The notes under the pieces were generated by a model. The model made no database searches, was not told the DNA's origin, and saw only the letters and a list, made by a program, of their open reading frames with translations. Shown here one piece after another: positions 19,428-28,605 of a stretch of 64,000 bases of DNA (its first letter is position 1; the number at the start of each line of letters is the position of its first letter). Both the position numbers and the translations under genes were made by a program. Origin of the DNA: Capnocytophaga sp. ARDL2 (lineage in GTDB: Bacteria > Bacteroidota > Bacteroidia > Flavobacteriales > Flavobacteriaceae); NCBI RefSeq assembly GCF_041530365.1, contig NZ_CP168034.1:1550001-1614000 (forward strand), in the 5' to 3' direction.

Positions 19428-20168
19428 ATCATTAATTGTTGAAAATCTTTGCCTAATAGCTTCATACAAAAACGCACCACAAGCAACAGAAACATTTAAT
19501 GAAGAAATCACCCCGTACATTGGCAATTTTGCTTTTTTATCAGCAATTTTCAGAACAGAAGGATTTACCCCTTTGTCTTCAGACCCCATGATGATTGCAA
19601 TCGGTACTTTTAAATCCAAATCATATAAATGATTATCAGTCTTTTCGGTAGCGGCAATGGTTGTTATCCCCGAACCTTGTAAATAAAATACGGCATCTTT
19701 GATATGATCTACTTTGCAAATAGGAATGTTGTAAATAGCACCTGCTGAGGTTTTTACAGTATCTCCATTTACAGGGGCTGCTCCTTGTTTTTGCACGATG
19801 ATGCCATCAACTCCAGTACATTCTGCTGTACGTATGATTGCACCAAAATTTCGAGCATCTGACAATTGGTCTAATATCAAAAACAGTGGATTGTCTTTCT
19901 TTTCCAAAGTACTTTCAACCAAGGTTTCTATGTCAACAAATTCAACAGGAGAAATACTTGCAACAGCCCCTTGATGATTTTGTTTGGTTAGTTTGTTTAG
20001 TTTTTCAATAGGTACATAGCTAAAGTTGATATTGTGCGATTTCATTGTTTTAAACAATTCTTGCATCAAATCACTTTTTATTTCCTTTTGAATAAAAACT
20101 TTGTCAATATTTTTTCCTGCCAAAATGGCTTCGATGATGGCTCTGATTCCAAATATTTGATGTTCCAT
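19425..20168 (-). CDS. rlmB: 23S rRNA (guanosine-2'-O-)methyltransferase RlmB
   Basis: A SpoU/TrmH-class SPOUT methyltransferase of 247 residues, the usual RlmB length (methylates G2251 of 23S rRNA). The N-terminal substrate-binding domain starts IFGIRAIIEAILAGKNIDKVFI. The three SPOUT motifs are DARNFGAIIRTAECTG, IMGSEDKGVNPSVL and SSLNVSVACGAFLYEAIRQR, which build the knotted SAM site. It lies 7 nt after the AlkD-like gene on the same strand. Confidence 0.95.
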   Translation of the reverse strand: MEHQIFGIRAIIEAILAGKNIDKVFIQKEIKSDLMQELFKTMKSHNINFSYVPIEKLNKLTKQNHQGAVASISPVEFVDIETLVESTLEKKDNPLFLILDQLSDARNFGAIIRTAECTGVDGIIVQKQGAAPVNGDTVKTSAGAIYNIPICKVDHIKDAVFYLQGSGITTIAATEKTDNHLYDLDLKVPIAIIMGSEDKGVNPSVLKIADKKAKLPMYGVISSLNVSVACGAFLYEAIRQRFSTIND

Positions 20169-20175
20169 AGAATTT

Positions 20176-20832
20176 TTATAGGTATTTAGTAGCTTCTCTG
20201 ATACTCAGATTGCTTAGTTCATTTTTGTATTTTTCCACAAAATTTCTTACCCAATCAGGGTTTGTTTTGCTATAATCTCTCAATGACCAACCGATGGCTT
20301 TGTTTATAAAAAACTCTTTTTGTCCCAAATTGTTTAGTATAATCGTCTTTAGAAGAGACGTATTGGTGTCGCTTTTTCTCAATAATTGATGGTCGATGGC
20401 AATGCGTCGCAGCCAAAAATTTTCGTCCAAACTCCATTCAATCATTAGATTTTCTATTTCTGGATTTCTCAAAACGATATCACCAATCACACGGTCAAAA
20501 ACATCGATGCTATCCCACCACGATTTTTGCAAAGCCAGATTTTTCAAAGCAGGAATATCCTGAGGGGTCAATCGTTTTTTTATACTCTTTAGGTATTCAA
20601 GAGCAACATATTGTAATTCTCTATGTGGGTTTTCCCAACATTTATGTACAAAATCCCATTGAATTTCCTTTTCTTTTTTCAATTGTGAAAGAATTTCTTT
20701 AGACGCCTCTTTTCTGATAGGAGATTTGATACCGTAAAAAGAAAAAAGGTTTTTCATATATGCACTCATTCCTTGAGCTTCCACGGGGTTTGCCAACGAT
20801 TGAAATATCTGATTGAGTTGTTCGTAGTACAT
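20176..20832 (-). CDS. DNA alkylation repair protein (AlkD-like)
   Basis: A 218-residue helical HEAT-like repeat protein of the AlkC/AlkD family. Supporting segments are GIKSPIRKEASKE, the WWDSIDVFDRVIG motif (the WDxxD region typical of AlkD) and FWLRRIAIDHQLL, with the C-terminal INKAIGWSLRDYSKTNPDWV. AlkD glycosylases remove bulky or cationic alkyl bases without base flipping. It is cotranscribed with rlmB. Confidence 0.92.
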   Translation of the reverse strand: MYYEQLNQIFQSLANPVEAQGMSAYMKNLFSFYGIKSPIRKEASKEILSQLKKEKEIQWDFVHKCWENPHRELQYVALEYLKSIKKRLTPQDIPALKNLALQKSWWDSIDVFDRVIGDIVLRNPEIENLMIEWSLDENFWLRRIAIDHQLLRKSDTNTSLLKTIILNNLGQKEFFINKAIGWSLRDYSKTNPDWVRNFVEKYKNELSNLSIREATKYL

Positions 20833-20852
20833 TGAGGGAATTATTAGTTAAT

Positions 20853-20890
20853 GCTAAAAACGGTTTCAAAAAATATGAAACCGTTTTTTA
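20853..20890. terminator. Terminator downstream of fabD
   Basis: Stem AAAAACGGTTTCA/TGAAACCGTTTTT with a short A-rich loop, with T runs on either strand. Confidence 0.85.
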
Positions 20891-20909
20891 TGAAAGTTTA
20901 TTGTTAAAA

Positions 20910-21782
20910 TTACAATTTTACTGTTTCTACTGTCTTATCAATTTTGTTGATTAATCCAATCAAAACTTTACCAGGGCCTACTTCAGAAAAAGAAGTTGCA
21001 CCATCAGCAATCATTTGACGAACCGATTGCGTCCATTTTACAGGAGCAGTCAATTGAGTGATCAAGTTTTTCTTGATTTCCGTAGGGTCAGTAATAGCGG
21101 TAGCTGTAACATTTTGATAAACTGGACAGATTGGAGCGTTGAAAGTAGTGTTTTCGATAGCTTTTGCCAATTCTTCTCTTGCAGGTTCCATCATAGGCGA
21201 GTGGAAACCACCGCTTACAGGCAATATCAAGGCACGTTTTGCACCAGCTTCTTTTAGTAATTCGCAGGCTTTTTCTACAGCTTTCGTTTCACCAGAAATT
21301 ACCAATTGACCAGGGCAGTTGTAGTTGGCAGCAACTACCGTTCCTTCTACTTTTTCGCAGATATCTTCAACAATAGCGTCTTCTAAATTCAAAACAGCTG
21401 CCATAGTCGATGGAGTGATTTCACAAGCTTTTTGCATAGCCATTGCTCTTTGAGAAACCAATTTCAATCCGTCTTCAAATGACAATACACCACTTGCTAC
21501 CAAGGCAGAAAACTCACCTAAAGAGTGTCCAGCTACCATATCAGGAGTAAAGTTTTCTATAGTTTTAGCTTGTATTACAGAGTGTAAAAATACAGCTGGT
21601 TGAGTAACTTTTGTTTGTTTTAGTTCTTCGTCAGTACCCTCAAACATGATTTTTTTGATGTCAAACCCTAAGATTTCGTTGGCACTGTCAAACAATTGTT
21701 TAGCAATTTCATAATTTTCATATAAATCTTTTCCCATTCCGGAAAATTGTGCTCCTTGTCCAGGAAATACTAATGCTTTCAT
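20910..21782 (-). CDS. fabD: Malonyl-CoA:ACP transacylase
   Basis: FabD loads malonyl groups onto acyl carrier protein for fatty acid synthesis. I choose the ATG at 21782 because it gives the canonical start MKALVFPGQGAQFSGMG (290 residues); the open frame upstream of it is AT-rich and not protein-like. The Ser nucleophile lies in GHSLGEFSALVASG and the active-site His in SGGFHSPMM. An exact -7 element TACATTTG (minus strand, 21807-21800) is 17 nt upstream. No other fab gene is adjacent. Confidence 0.97.
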   Translation of the reverse strand: MKALVFPGQGAQFSGMGKDLYENYEIAKQLFDSANEILGFDIKKIMFEGTDEELKQTKVTQPAVFLHSVIQAKTIENFTPDMVAGHSLGEFSALVASGVLSFEDGLKLVSQRAMAMQKACEITPSTMAAVLNLEDAIVEDICEKVEGTVVAANYNCPGQLVISGETKAVEKACELLKEAGAKRALILPVSGGFHSPMMEPAREELAKAIENTTFNAPICPVYQNVTATAITDPTEIKKNLITQLTAPVKWTQSVRQMIADGATSFSEVGPGKVLIGLINKIDKTVETVKL

Positions 21783-21847
21783 TTGTATTATTTTTTGTGC
21801 AAATGTAAGGATTTTATATTGATTTTTTTTCAGTAATTTTATCGAAA

Positions 21848-21878
21848 TTTGCTGAATAAAACTTACTTTGTAATTTTG
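21848..21878 (+). promoter_or_regulatory. Promoter of the ClC channel gene
   Basis: TTTG (21848-21851), 19-nt spacer, exact TAATTTTG (21871-21878). The predicted transcription start falls only a few bases before the TTG start codon at 21893. Confidence 0.75.
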
Positions 21879-21892
21879 TAAAAAAAAAAAAA

Positions 21893-23701
21893 TTGAAAAC
21901 AACCAAACAACGCTGGAAACACACATTCTTGAAAATACTTCGCAATGTAGAGGGGATTTTGTATTTGCTGAAAAATGTTTTATCAGAGCGACAGTTTATT
22001 TATGTGTGTTGTGTGTTGGTGGGAATTTCTTCTTCATTGGCTGTGATTTTCTTGAAGAGTTTCGCTCATTTTGTATATGAATTGACTACCAAAATCGATG
22101 CAATTTATCATTTGCCGTTTAGTAACAGTATTTTTCCCGTGATTGGTATTTTGCTTACCGTGTGGGTAGTACAAAAAATACTGAATGGGAAAATCGAAAA
22201 AGGAGCAGGGCAGATACTCATTGCGGTTGCCAAAAAATCGGGCATTATGCCCAAAAAACAAATGTATGCCCAAATCATCACTTCCTCTCTGACTGTAGGT
22301 ATGGGAGGTTCTGCGGGATTGGAGTCACCGATTACGATTACTGGAGCTGCCTTTGGTTCCAACTTTGCACAAGAATATCGATTGTCGTATAAAAATCGTA
22401 CGCTCTTATTGGCTTGTGGAGTGGCTGCTGGTATCGCCGCCGCCTTCAACGCACCCATTGCAGGAGTACTGTTTGCTATCGAGGTAGTGTTGGCAGATAT
22501 GAGTGTTTCGGCATTTATTCCTCTGATGATTTCATCGGCTACAGGTGCTATTGTTTCGGCTATTACCTTGAAAGATAATATTTTACTATCTTTCAAGCAA
22601 CAGTTATCATTTGATTATACCAACACACATTATTATATATTACTGGGTATTTTAGCAGGTTTTTTTGCCGTTTATCACGCCCGAACTTTTAGAAAAGTAG
22701 AAGATATTTTAGCCAAAAAAGCATGGTCGCCGTACAAAAAAGCCTTGTTAGGTGCTTCGATATTGGCGGTTATGATTTTTATTTTTCCACCCTTGTTTGG
22801 TGAGGGATACGAGAGCATCAAATTGTTGGCAGAAGACAAAGGAAGTTATGTTTTGGAAAATACCATTGTTTCAAGATTTAGTGATAATGCGTGGGGTGTT
22901 TGGAGCTTTGTATTGCTTACATTCTTTGTAAAATGTATCGCCACAGGTCTGACTTTGGGTTCGGGAGGAAATGGAGGAAACTTTGCCCCGTCCTTGTTCG
23001 TAGGTTCGTATTTGGGCTATGGAGTTGCAAAATTTATCGAATTGTTGGGGTTGAAAAACCTTCCGATTGAAAATTTTACCATTGTAGGTATGGCGGGCGT
23101 TCTCAGTGGATTGTTTCACGCTCCCTTGACGGCGATTTTCTTGATTGCAGAGATTACAGGTGGATACGGTTTGATGGTGCCACTTTTGATTGTTTCATCC
23201 TTGAGTTTTTCTATTTCAAAGAGATACGATAAATATTCGATGGATATTTATCACATTGCAGACAAGGGGATTGTTTTCACCTCAGACAAAGACCAAAATA
23301 TTTTGAGTAAAATCGAAATGCAGCATTTGGTAGTTTCGGTCAATACATTGCATTACAACCAATCGTTTATGGATGTACAAGAGATTTTTAAAAATAACAC
23401 TCAAACGGTTATTCCGATTGTAAACGATGAAAATCAATATGTAGGAGTCATCGATTATCAAAAGGTAAAAAACATACTTTTTGACAATTTTGAAATAAAA
23501 TACCAAAAAATCACGAATTATTTAGAGCAAATTCCTTCGATTACGACCAAATCTTCGGCAAGTTATGCTTTGAGAGTGATGGAACAACATGAGAAAGATT
23601 TTGTCATCATCACCCAACAACAAAAAGTAGAAGGTATTGTTTACAAGAAAAAAATCATGAAAAAATACCGTGAAAATCTAATCAATTTGAGAATTGAATA
23701 A
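21893..23701 (+). CDS. ClC-family chloride channel/antiporter with CBS domains
   Basis: A 602-residue ClC protein. The membrane domain (about 35-445) has the GSAGLESPI motif, whose Glu sits at the gating position of the family's GxExP motif, suggesting H+/Cl- exchange rather than a pure channel, and GGNFAPSLFVG (GxFxP). The C-terminal part (about 465-595) looks like a CBS pair, which usually binds nucleotides. No ATG fits; the start is TTG at 21893, directly downstream of a strong promoter. The aroK ATG follows one base after the stop. Confidence 0.93.
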   Translation: MKTTKQRWKHTFLKILRNVEGILYLLKNVLSERQFIYVCCVLVGISSSLAVIFLKSFAHFVYELTTKIDAIYHLPFSNSIFPVIGILLTVWVVQKILNGKIEKGAGQILIAVAKKSGIMPKKQMYAQIITSSLTVGMGGSAGLESPITITGAAFGSNFAQEYRLSYKNRTLLLACGVAAGIAAAFNAPIAGVLFAIEVVLADMSVSAFIPLMISSATGAIVSAITLKDNILLSFKQQLSFDYTNTHYYILLGILAGFFAVYHARTFRKVEDILAKKAWSPYKKALLGASILAVMIFIFPPLFGEGYESIKLLAEDKGSYVLENTIVSRFSDNAWGVWSFVLLTFFVKCIATGLTLGSGGNGGNFAPSLFVGSYLGYGVAKFIELLGLKNLPIENFTIVGMAGVLSGLFHAPLTAIFLIAEITGGYGLMVPLLIVSSLSFSISKRYDKYSMDIYHIADKGIVFTSDKDQNILSKIEMQHLVVSVNTLHYNQSFMDVQEIFKNNTQTVIPIVNDENQYVGVIDYQKVKNILFDNFEIKYQKITNYLEQIPSITTKSSASYALRVMEQHEKDFVIITQQQKVEGIVYKKKIMKKYRENLINLRIE

Positions 23702-23702
23702 C

Positions 23703-24215
23703 ATGAGTCAAAAAATCATACTTACGGGATATATGGGGGTAGGTAAATCTACCATTGGCAGACATTTGGCAGCGAAATTACAGTTGACTTTTATCGATTT
23801 GGATAGCTACATAGAAGAAAAATATCAATTGCCTATATCCGAAATCTTTCAAACCAAAGGAGAGATTTTCTTTAGAAAACAAGAGCATTTAGCCTTATTA
23901 GAATTAGTAGATTCTCCTCAATCGATGATTATTTCATTAGGCGGAGGCACCCCTTGTTATGCAAACAATCATTTGTTGTTACAAAGAGAGGATGTAGCGT
24001 CTTTTTATTTAAAATCAAATGTAAAAGAGTTGGTAAAAAGATTGCAAAAATCAAAAAAAAAACGTCCTTTGTTGCAATCTGTTGATGATTTGTACAGCTT
24101 TGTTGGACCTCATTTGTTGGAGAGAAATTACTTTTATAGTTTTGCCAAACACACGGTAAATGCTGATAGACCCATACCAGTAATTGTGGACGAATTGTTT
24201 CATTTTTTACAATAA
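23703..24215 (+). CDS. aroK: Shikimate kinase
   Basis: Shikimate kinase phosphorylates shikimate in aromatic amino acid synthesis. The 170-residue protein has Walker A GYMGVGKSTIGRHLA, the shikimate-contacting DLDSYIEEK and FRKQE segments, and the GGGTPCY motif, all intact. I choose ATG at 23703 over the TTG three codons upstream, which lies inside the preceding gene. It is coupled to the ClC gene (1-nt gap) and 6 nt before the TRIC-type gene. Confidence 0.96.
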   Translation: MSQKIILTGYMGVGKSTIGRHLAAKLQLTFIDLDSYIEEKYQLPISEIFQTKGEIFFRKQEHLALLELVDSPQSMIISLGGGTPCYANNHLLLQREDVASFYLKSNVKELVKRLQKSKKKRPLLQSVDDLYSFVGPHLLERNYFYSFAKHTVNADRPIPVIVDELFHFLQ

Positions 24216-24221
24216 TTATAC

Positions 24222-24830
24222 ATGGACATTTTTTATATTGTAGATCTTATTGGAGTTTTTGTTTTTGCTATTTCTGGGGCATTGGCTGCTCGTGATAAAA
24301 AACTGGATTTGTTTGGTATTTTTATCATAGCCTTTGTTACAGGATTGGGTGGTGGCACTTTGCGAGATGTGATGTTGGGTCGCACACCGGTATTTTGGAT
24401 GCAAGCACCTGTCTATGTTTCCATTGTATTTTTAGGATTTTTATTTGCCGTAATTTTCCGCAAAAAAAAGCATCATTTCAAAAAGCCCTTATTGGTTTTC
24501 GATACCATCGGAATTGCTTTTTTTACCATCATCGGTACCGAAATCGCCTTGTCGTTTCACTATCCTTTGCACTATACCATTGTTGTAGCCATTGGGGTTA
24601 TGAGTGCGTGTTTTGGTGGGGTGATTCGAGATATTTTATGCAACGAAATTCCTATTATTTTTCATAAAGAAATTTACGCCATTCCTTGCGTATTGGGTAG
24701 TTTGATGTTTGTAGGAATTAAAGAAATTTCTTTTTTGCACGAATATACTTCCTTGATTAGCATCTTGTTTATTATCGTTTTTAGATACATTGTTATCAAA
24801 AAATCGCTCGAACTGCCAAAGATAGATTAA
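24222..24830 (+). CDS. TRIC-type (UPF0126) cation channel family protein
   Basis: A 202-residue integral membrane protein with about seven hydrophobic segments. It is built from two similar halves, each with a GxxG-type helix break and a G-G-x-x-R-D motif (GLGGGTLRDVMLG and CFGGVIRDILCNE). This matches the bacterial TRIC (trimeric intracellular cation) channel family. The ion in bacteria is likely K+ by analogy. It probably shares a transcript with the ClC channel and aroK. Confidence 0.88.
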   Translation: MDIFYIVDLIGVFVFAISGALAARDKKLDLFGIFIIAFVTGLGGGTLRDVMLGRTPVFWMQAPVYVSIVFLGFLFAVIFRKKKHHFKKPLLVFDTIGIAFFTIIGTEIALSFHYPLHYTIVVAIGVMSACFGGVIRDILCNEIPIIFHKEIYAIPCVLGSLMFVGIKEISFLHEYTSLISILFIIVFRYIVIKKSLELPKID

Positions 24831-24911
24831 TTCTTAATTTTCGTTAATATTATACATTTCTATCATTTTTTTTTATTTTTTTGCTAAATTAGGCTTCAAA
24901 ACAGCAAAAAT

Positions 24912-26507
24912 ATGAGCAATCAAATAAAAATACTTTGGGTAGATGACGAAATCGAATTACTCAAACCCCACATTCTCTTTTTAGAAAAGAAAAAATATTC
25001 TGTACAGACGGCGTCCAACGGTATGGATGCTATCGAACTTTTTAAAAACGAAAACTTTGATATAGTCTTTTTAGACGAAAATATGCCAGGTTTGAGTGGT
25101 TTGGAAACACTTTCTGAAATGAAAGAAATCAAATCGCAAGTGCCGATGATTATGATTACCAAAAGTGAGGAAGAATACATTATGGACGAAGCAATTGGTT
25201 CAAAAATTGCCGATTACCTCATTAAACCGGTCAATCCAAACCAAATTTTGTTGAGTTTAAAGAAAAATCTCGATACTTCTCGTTTGGTTTCTGAAAAAAC
25301 TTCGCTCGATTATCAAAAAGAATTTCGCAATATTTCGATGGAGCTCAACAATGCTCGTACGCATCAAGAGTGGGCGGAAATATACAAAAAAATGGTGTTT
25401 TGGGAAATGCAATTAGAAGATACCAAAGATGCCAATTTGTTGGAAATTCTCGCTTCGCAAAAAGTGGAAGCCAATAATCTCTTTGGACGATTTGTGGAAA
25501 AAAATTACGAAAATTGGATCAATGACGACGACGATGCACCGCTTTTTTCTCACCAATTGTTCAAGGAATGTGTGATTCCCGAGTTGAAAAAAAATCAAAA
25601 AGTATTGTTTTTGGTGATTGACAATTTGCGTTACGACCAATGGAAAGCTCTGGAACAGACCATTACCGAATATTACAAAATAGACCAAGAAAAAATGTAT
25701 TATTCCATTTTGCCAACCGCTACTCAGTATGCAAGAAATGCGATTTTCTCTGGTCTTACGCCTTTGGAAATGGAAAAGCAATATCCACAATATTGGAAAA
25801 ATGATGTGGACGAAGGTGGAAAAAATCTTTTTGAAGAAGAATTTCTCTTGGGACAAATCAGCAGAAATCGATTGGATATTACCCCTAAATATATAAAAAT
25901 CACCTCGTTGAAAGATGGTAAAAAGTTTGCCGTACATTTCAAATCGCACCGAGAAAAAAAATTGGTTGCTTTGGTGTACAATTTTGTAGATATGATTTCG
26001 CATGCCAAAACCGAAATGGATGTCATCAAAGAATTGGCAAATGATGACAAGGCATATCGCTCATTGACAAAGAGTTGGTTTATCAATTCGCCATTGTTTG
26101 ACATTATCAAACAGGCACATTATTACGATTTTAAATTGATTTTGACTACCGACCACGGAACGATTAATTGTAAAAATCCATCGCAGGTAATCGGCGACAA
26201 ACAGACAAGTCATAATTTGAGATACAAAACCGGTCGTTCACTCACTTACGAAGAAAAAGATGTTTATGTGGTAAAAGACCCTAAAAAAATACAATTACCT
26301 GCAATAAATATCAGTAGTTCGTTTATTTTTGCAAAAAATGATTTCTTTTTAGCCTATGCAAACAATTTCAATCACTATGTGGGATTGTTTAGAAATACCT
26401 ATCAACACGGAGGGATTTCGCTCGAAGAAATGATTGTACCAATTGTTACATTAAGCCCAAGGAAGCAAGTGAAGCTCTCGCAGATTCCTCAGATTTACAC
26501 GGAATAA
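24912..26507 (+). CDS. porX: PorX-type response regulator with PglZ domain
   Basis: A 531-residue two-component response regulator. The receiver domain (about 5-120) has Asp55 in VFLDENMPG as the phospho-acceptor, acidic pair DD at 11-12 and Lys in KPVNP. The remainder (about 150-531) is an alkaline-phosphatase-fold PglZ domain (LFLVIDNLRYDQW, LILTTDHGTINCKNP). This combination is PorX, which with the histidine kinase PorY controls type IX secretion genes in Porphyromonas and relatives. The window has no PorY. The symbol is assigned by architecture. Confidence 0.93.
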   Translation: MSNQIKILWVDDEIELLKPHILFLEKKKYSVQTASNGMDAIELFKNENFDIVFLDENMPGLSGLETLSEMKEIKSQVPMIMITKSEEEYIMDEAIGSKIADYLIKPVNPNQILLSLKKNLDTSRLVSEKTSLDYQKEFRNISMELNNARTHQEWAEIYKKMVFWEMQLEDTKDANLLEILASQKVEANNLFGRFVEKNYENWINDDDDAPLFSHQLFKECVIPELKKNQKVLFLVIDNLRYDQWKALEQTITEYYKIDQEKMYYSILPTATQYARNAIFSGLTPLEMEKQYPQYWKNDVDEGGKNLFEEEFLLGQISRNRLDITPKYIKITSLKDGKKFAVHFKSHREKKLVALVYNFVDMISHAKTEMDVIKELANDDKAYRSLTKSWFINSPLFDIIKQAHYYDFKLILTTDHGTINCKNPSQVIGDKQTSHNLRYKTGRSLTYEEKDVYVVKDPKKIQLPAINISSSFIFAKNDFFLAYANNFNHYVGLFRNTYQHGGISLEEMIVPIVTLSPRKQVKLSQIPQIYTE

Positions 26508-26559
26508 ATTTATGAAATAATAAAAACAAATAGAGTTTATTACTCAATTACATACTTAT

Positions 26560-26785
26560 TATTTTAGAATAGTTAGTACACTATAGGATACATAGTACAC
26601 ATAGATTTTTTCAAAGGTAAAATAGACTATGTGCCCTCTGTGCCCTATATGTTTAAAATTATCTTTAAAAAATGGTAAGTGATTGTTTTTTAAAATTTAT
26701 AGATACATGAAGCTAAGTAATAAACTCATATAACAAATATTACATTTGCGAAAATTAGCGTAATCTGCGAGAGGAAAAATTAGTG
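26560..26785. repeat. Dispersed repeat patch (family B copy B1, then family A tail)
   Basis: The 292-nt gap between porX and tsaE has no gene. It contains TACATAGTACACATAG and ACTATGTGCCCTCTGTGCC (family B words), followed after an exact -7 element TACATTTG (26741-26748, probably for tsaE) by GCGTAATCTGCGAGAGG (family A ending). Confidence 0.55.
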
Positions 26786-26799
26786 AAGCGAATAAAAAC

Positions 26800-27210
26800 A
26801 TGTTCAAACAACAATATAAATTAGAAGAATTACCAAAAATAGCCCAACTACTTATTGGAAATCTCAAGTATTCAGTTGTGGCATTTCACGCAGAAATGGG
26901 GTCTGGAAAAACCACCCTTATTAAAGAAATCATCAAACAATTGGGAGTGAAAGACGAAGTAAGTAGTCCTACTTTTTCCATTGTAAATTCGTATCAAAAC
27001 GAAGAAGGAAAAGATATTTTTCACTTTGATATGTACCGTATCGAAGACGAAGAAGAAGCCTATGATTTTGGAATAGAAGAATATTTAGATTCGGAAAATT
27101 TGTGTTTGATCGAATGGCCAGAACGTATCGAAAGTATATTGGATTTTCCACATCATAAAGTAAGTATTGCAATCAATGAAGATTTTTCTCGCACCATAAA
27201 ATTTGAATAA
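26800..27210 (+). CDS. tsaE: tRNA threonylcarbamoyladenosine synthesis ATPase TsaE
   Basis: TsaE is the ATPase of the t6A tRNA-modification complex with TsaB and TsaD. The 136-residue protein has Walker A in AEMGSGKTTLIKEI, then SSPTFSIVNSY and FDMYRIEDEEEAYDFG, and the CLIEWPERI motif. Its partner tsaD is at 39222. It lies 2 nt before the alanine dehydrogenase gene. Confidence 0.95.
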   Translation: MFKQQYKLEELPKIAQLLIGNLKYSVVAFHAEMGSGKTTLIKEIIKQLGVKDEVSSPTFSIVNSYQNEEGKDIFHFDMYRIEDEEEAYDFGIEEYLDSENLCLIEWPERIESILDFPHHKVSIAINEDFSRTIKFE

Positions 27211-27212
27211 TT

Positions 27213-28412
27213 ATGTCAATATTATCGCCATTGGCAGAAGCCGCAGCTATCCCTTTAGAAGAGAAATTGTATGTTTCTAAAAAGAAAAAAGCACTGCACA
27301 TCGGAATTCTTAAAGAGGATTTTTCGGTAGAAAAACGCGTGTGTTTATCGCCCGATGCGGTCGGCATGCTCGTAAACGCTGGACACAGAGTAAAAGTAGA
27401 ATCTCAAGCAGGAGATGGAGCCAATTTTACTGATGTGGAATACAGCGAGGCAGGAGCTGAAATCGTTTTTTCTAAGGAAGAAGTGATGAAATGTCCGTTG
27501 ATTTTGAAAGTAGCACCGCCTACGATTCAAGAAATTGACTTAATGACACCGAAAAGTACTTTGATTTCGGCTTTGCAAATTAAATTGCAATCGAAAGAAT
27601 GGTTGCAAAAATTGGCAAAAAAGAAAATCACAGCTTTGGCTTTTGAGTTGATTCAAGACAAAACCGATGCCTATCCGTTTCTCAATTCACTCAGTGAAAT
27701 TGCTGGAATTGCCTCGATTCATATTGCCAACGAATGGATGAGCAATTATCATCAAGGGAAAGGATTGCTTTTGGGAAATATCACCGGAGTTCCCTCGACA
27801 GAAATTGTGGTTTTAGGAGCAGGAACCGTGGGAGAATATGCTTGTAAAACAGCATTGGCTATGGGGATTTATCCCAAAGTTTTTGACAATTCGATTCACC
27901 GATTAAAGCGTTTGCAGAAAAATCTAGGGGTAACACTGACCACATCTACCATTCAAGAAAAACCATTGACCAAAGCCTTGCGTCGTTGCGATGTATTGAT
28001 TGCAGCTGTAAATGGTGAAAATCGAGCTCAAATGATTGTAAGTGAAGAAATGGTGCAAAAAATGAAAAAAGGAGCGGTGATTATCGATGTAGCTATCGAC
28101 AACGGAGGTTGTGTAGAAACTTCTGAGGTAACTTCGCATCAAAAACCAGTAATCGAAAAATACGGCGTGTTGCACTACGGCGTTCCGAATATCTCCTCGA
28201 GATATGCACGTACAGCAAGTATGGCAATAAGTAATTTGCTGTCGCCTTTTGTGTTGAACATAGCCGAAAATGGTGGTTTGGAAGATTATTTACAACACGA
28301 TTATTACTTCCGTACAGGGGTTTATCTGTACCATGGGATATTGGTAAACGCCATAGTAGGGAAGTGGTTTGATACCGATTCAAAAGATTTGAATTTGTTT
28401 TTTATACAGTAA
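27213..28412 (+). CDS. Alanine dehydrogenase / PntA-family NAD(P)-dependent dehydrogenase
   Basis: A 399-residue protein of the alanine dehydrogenase/NAD(P) transhydrogenase alpha family. The N-terminal catalytic domain includes VEKRVCLSPDAVGMLVNAGH. The Rossmann NAD-binding loop is VVLGAGTVGEYACKTALAMG, followed by DNSIHRLKRLQ. The C-terminus MAISNLLSPFVLNIA fits soluble alanine dehydrogenase. It lies directly after tsaE, probably in one transcript. I infer reversible deamination of alanine to pyruvate; lysine-type or other substrates cannot be excluded. Confidence 0.88.
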   Translation: MSILSPLAEAAAIPLEEKLYVSKKKKALHIGILKEDFSVEKRVCLSPDAVGMLVNAGHRVKVESQAGDGANFTDVEYSEAGAEIVFSKEEVMKCPLILKVAPPTIQEIDLMTPKSTLISALQIKLQSKEWLQKLAKKKITALAFELIQDKTDAYPFLNSLSEIAGIASIHIANEWMSNYHQGKGLLLGNITGVPSTEIVVLGAGTVGEYACKTALAMGIYPKVFDNSIHRLKRLQKNLGVTLTTSTIQEKPLTKALRRCDVLIAAVNGENRAQMIVSEEMVQKMKKGAVIIDVAIDNGGCVETSEVTSHQKPVIEKYGVLHYGVPNISSRYARTASMAISNLLSPFVLNIAENGGLEDYLQHDYYFRTGVYLYHGILVNAIVGKWFDTDSKDLNLFFIQ

Positions 28413-28424
28413 ATTTTTTATCAT

Positions 28425-28562
28425 ATAGATTTTCACCACGCAGAAACAGAGACACTACGCTTATAGAGTTCATCCTGTTGAATATGAAATTATTCTAAAG
28501 GGAAAACATAGACTCTTGTGGGTAGTATAACCTATGTGAACTATGTACCTATGTGTTTTTAA
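28425..28562. repeat. Dispersed intergenic repeat, family B (copy B2)
   Basis: Contains CACCACGCAGAAACAGAGAC, CTTATAGAGTTC, CCTGTTGAATATGAA and ends CCTATGTGAACTATG...CTATGTG. The same words recur in order at 45430-45810, and in part at 50440-50560. Confidence 0.65.
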
Positions 28563-28567
28563 AAAAA

Positions 28568-28596
28568 ACAGGTTGCTCATTTTGAGCAACCTATTA
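28568..28596. terminator. Terminator downstream of the glutaminyl cyclase gene
   Basis: Perfect 10-bp stem AGGTTGCTCA/TGAGCAACCT with a three-base loop; on the minus strand a T run follows. Confidence 0.9.
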
Positions 28597-28605
28597 TTTT
28601 TATAA

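Noticed and set aside
21783..21926. Long N-terminus for FabD
   Set aside because: The canonical FabD start MKALVFPGQG lies at 21782 and the -7 element is inside the putative extension.
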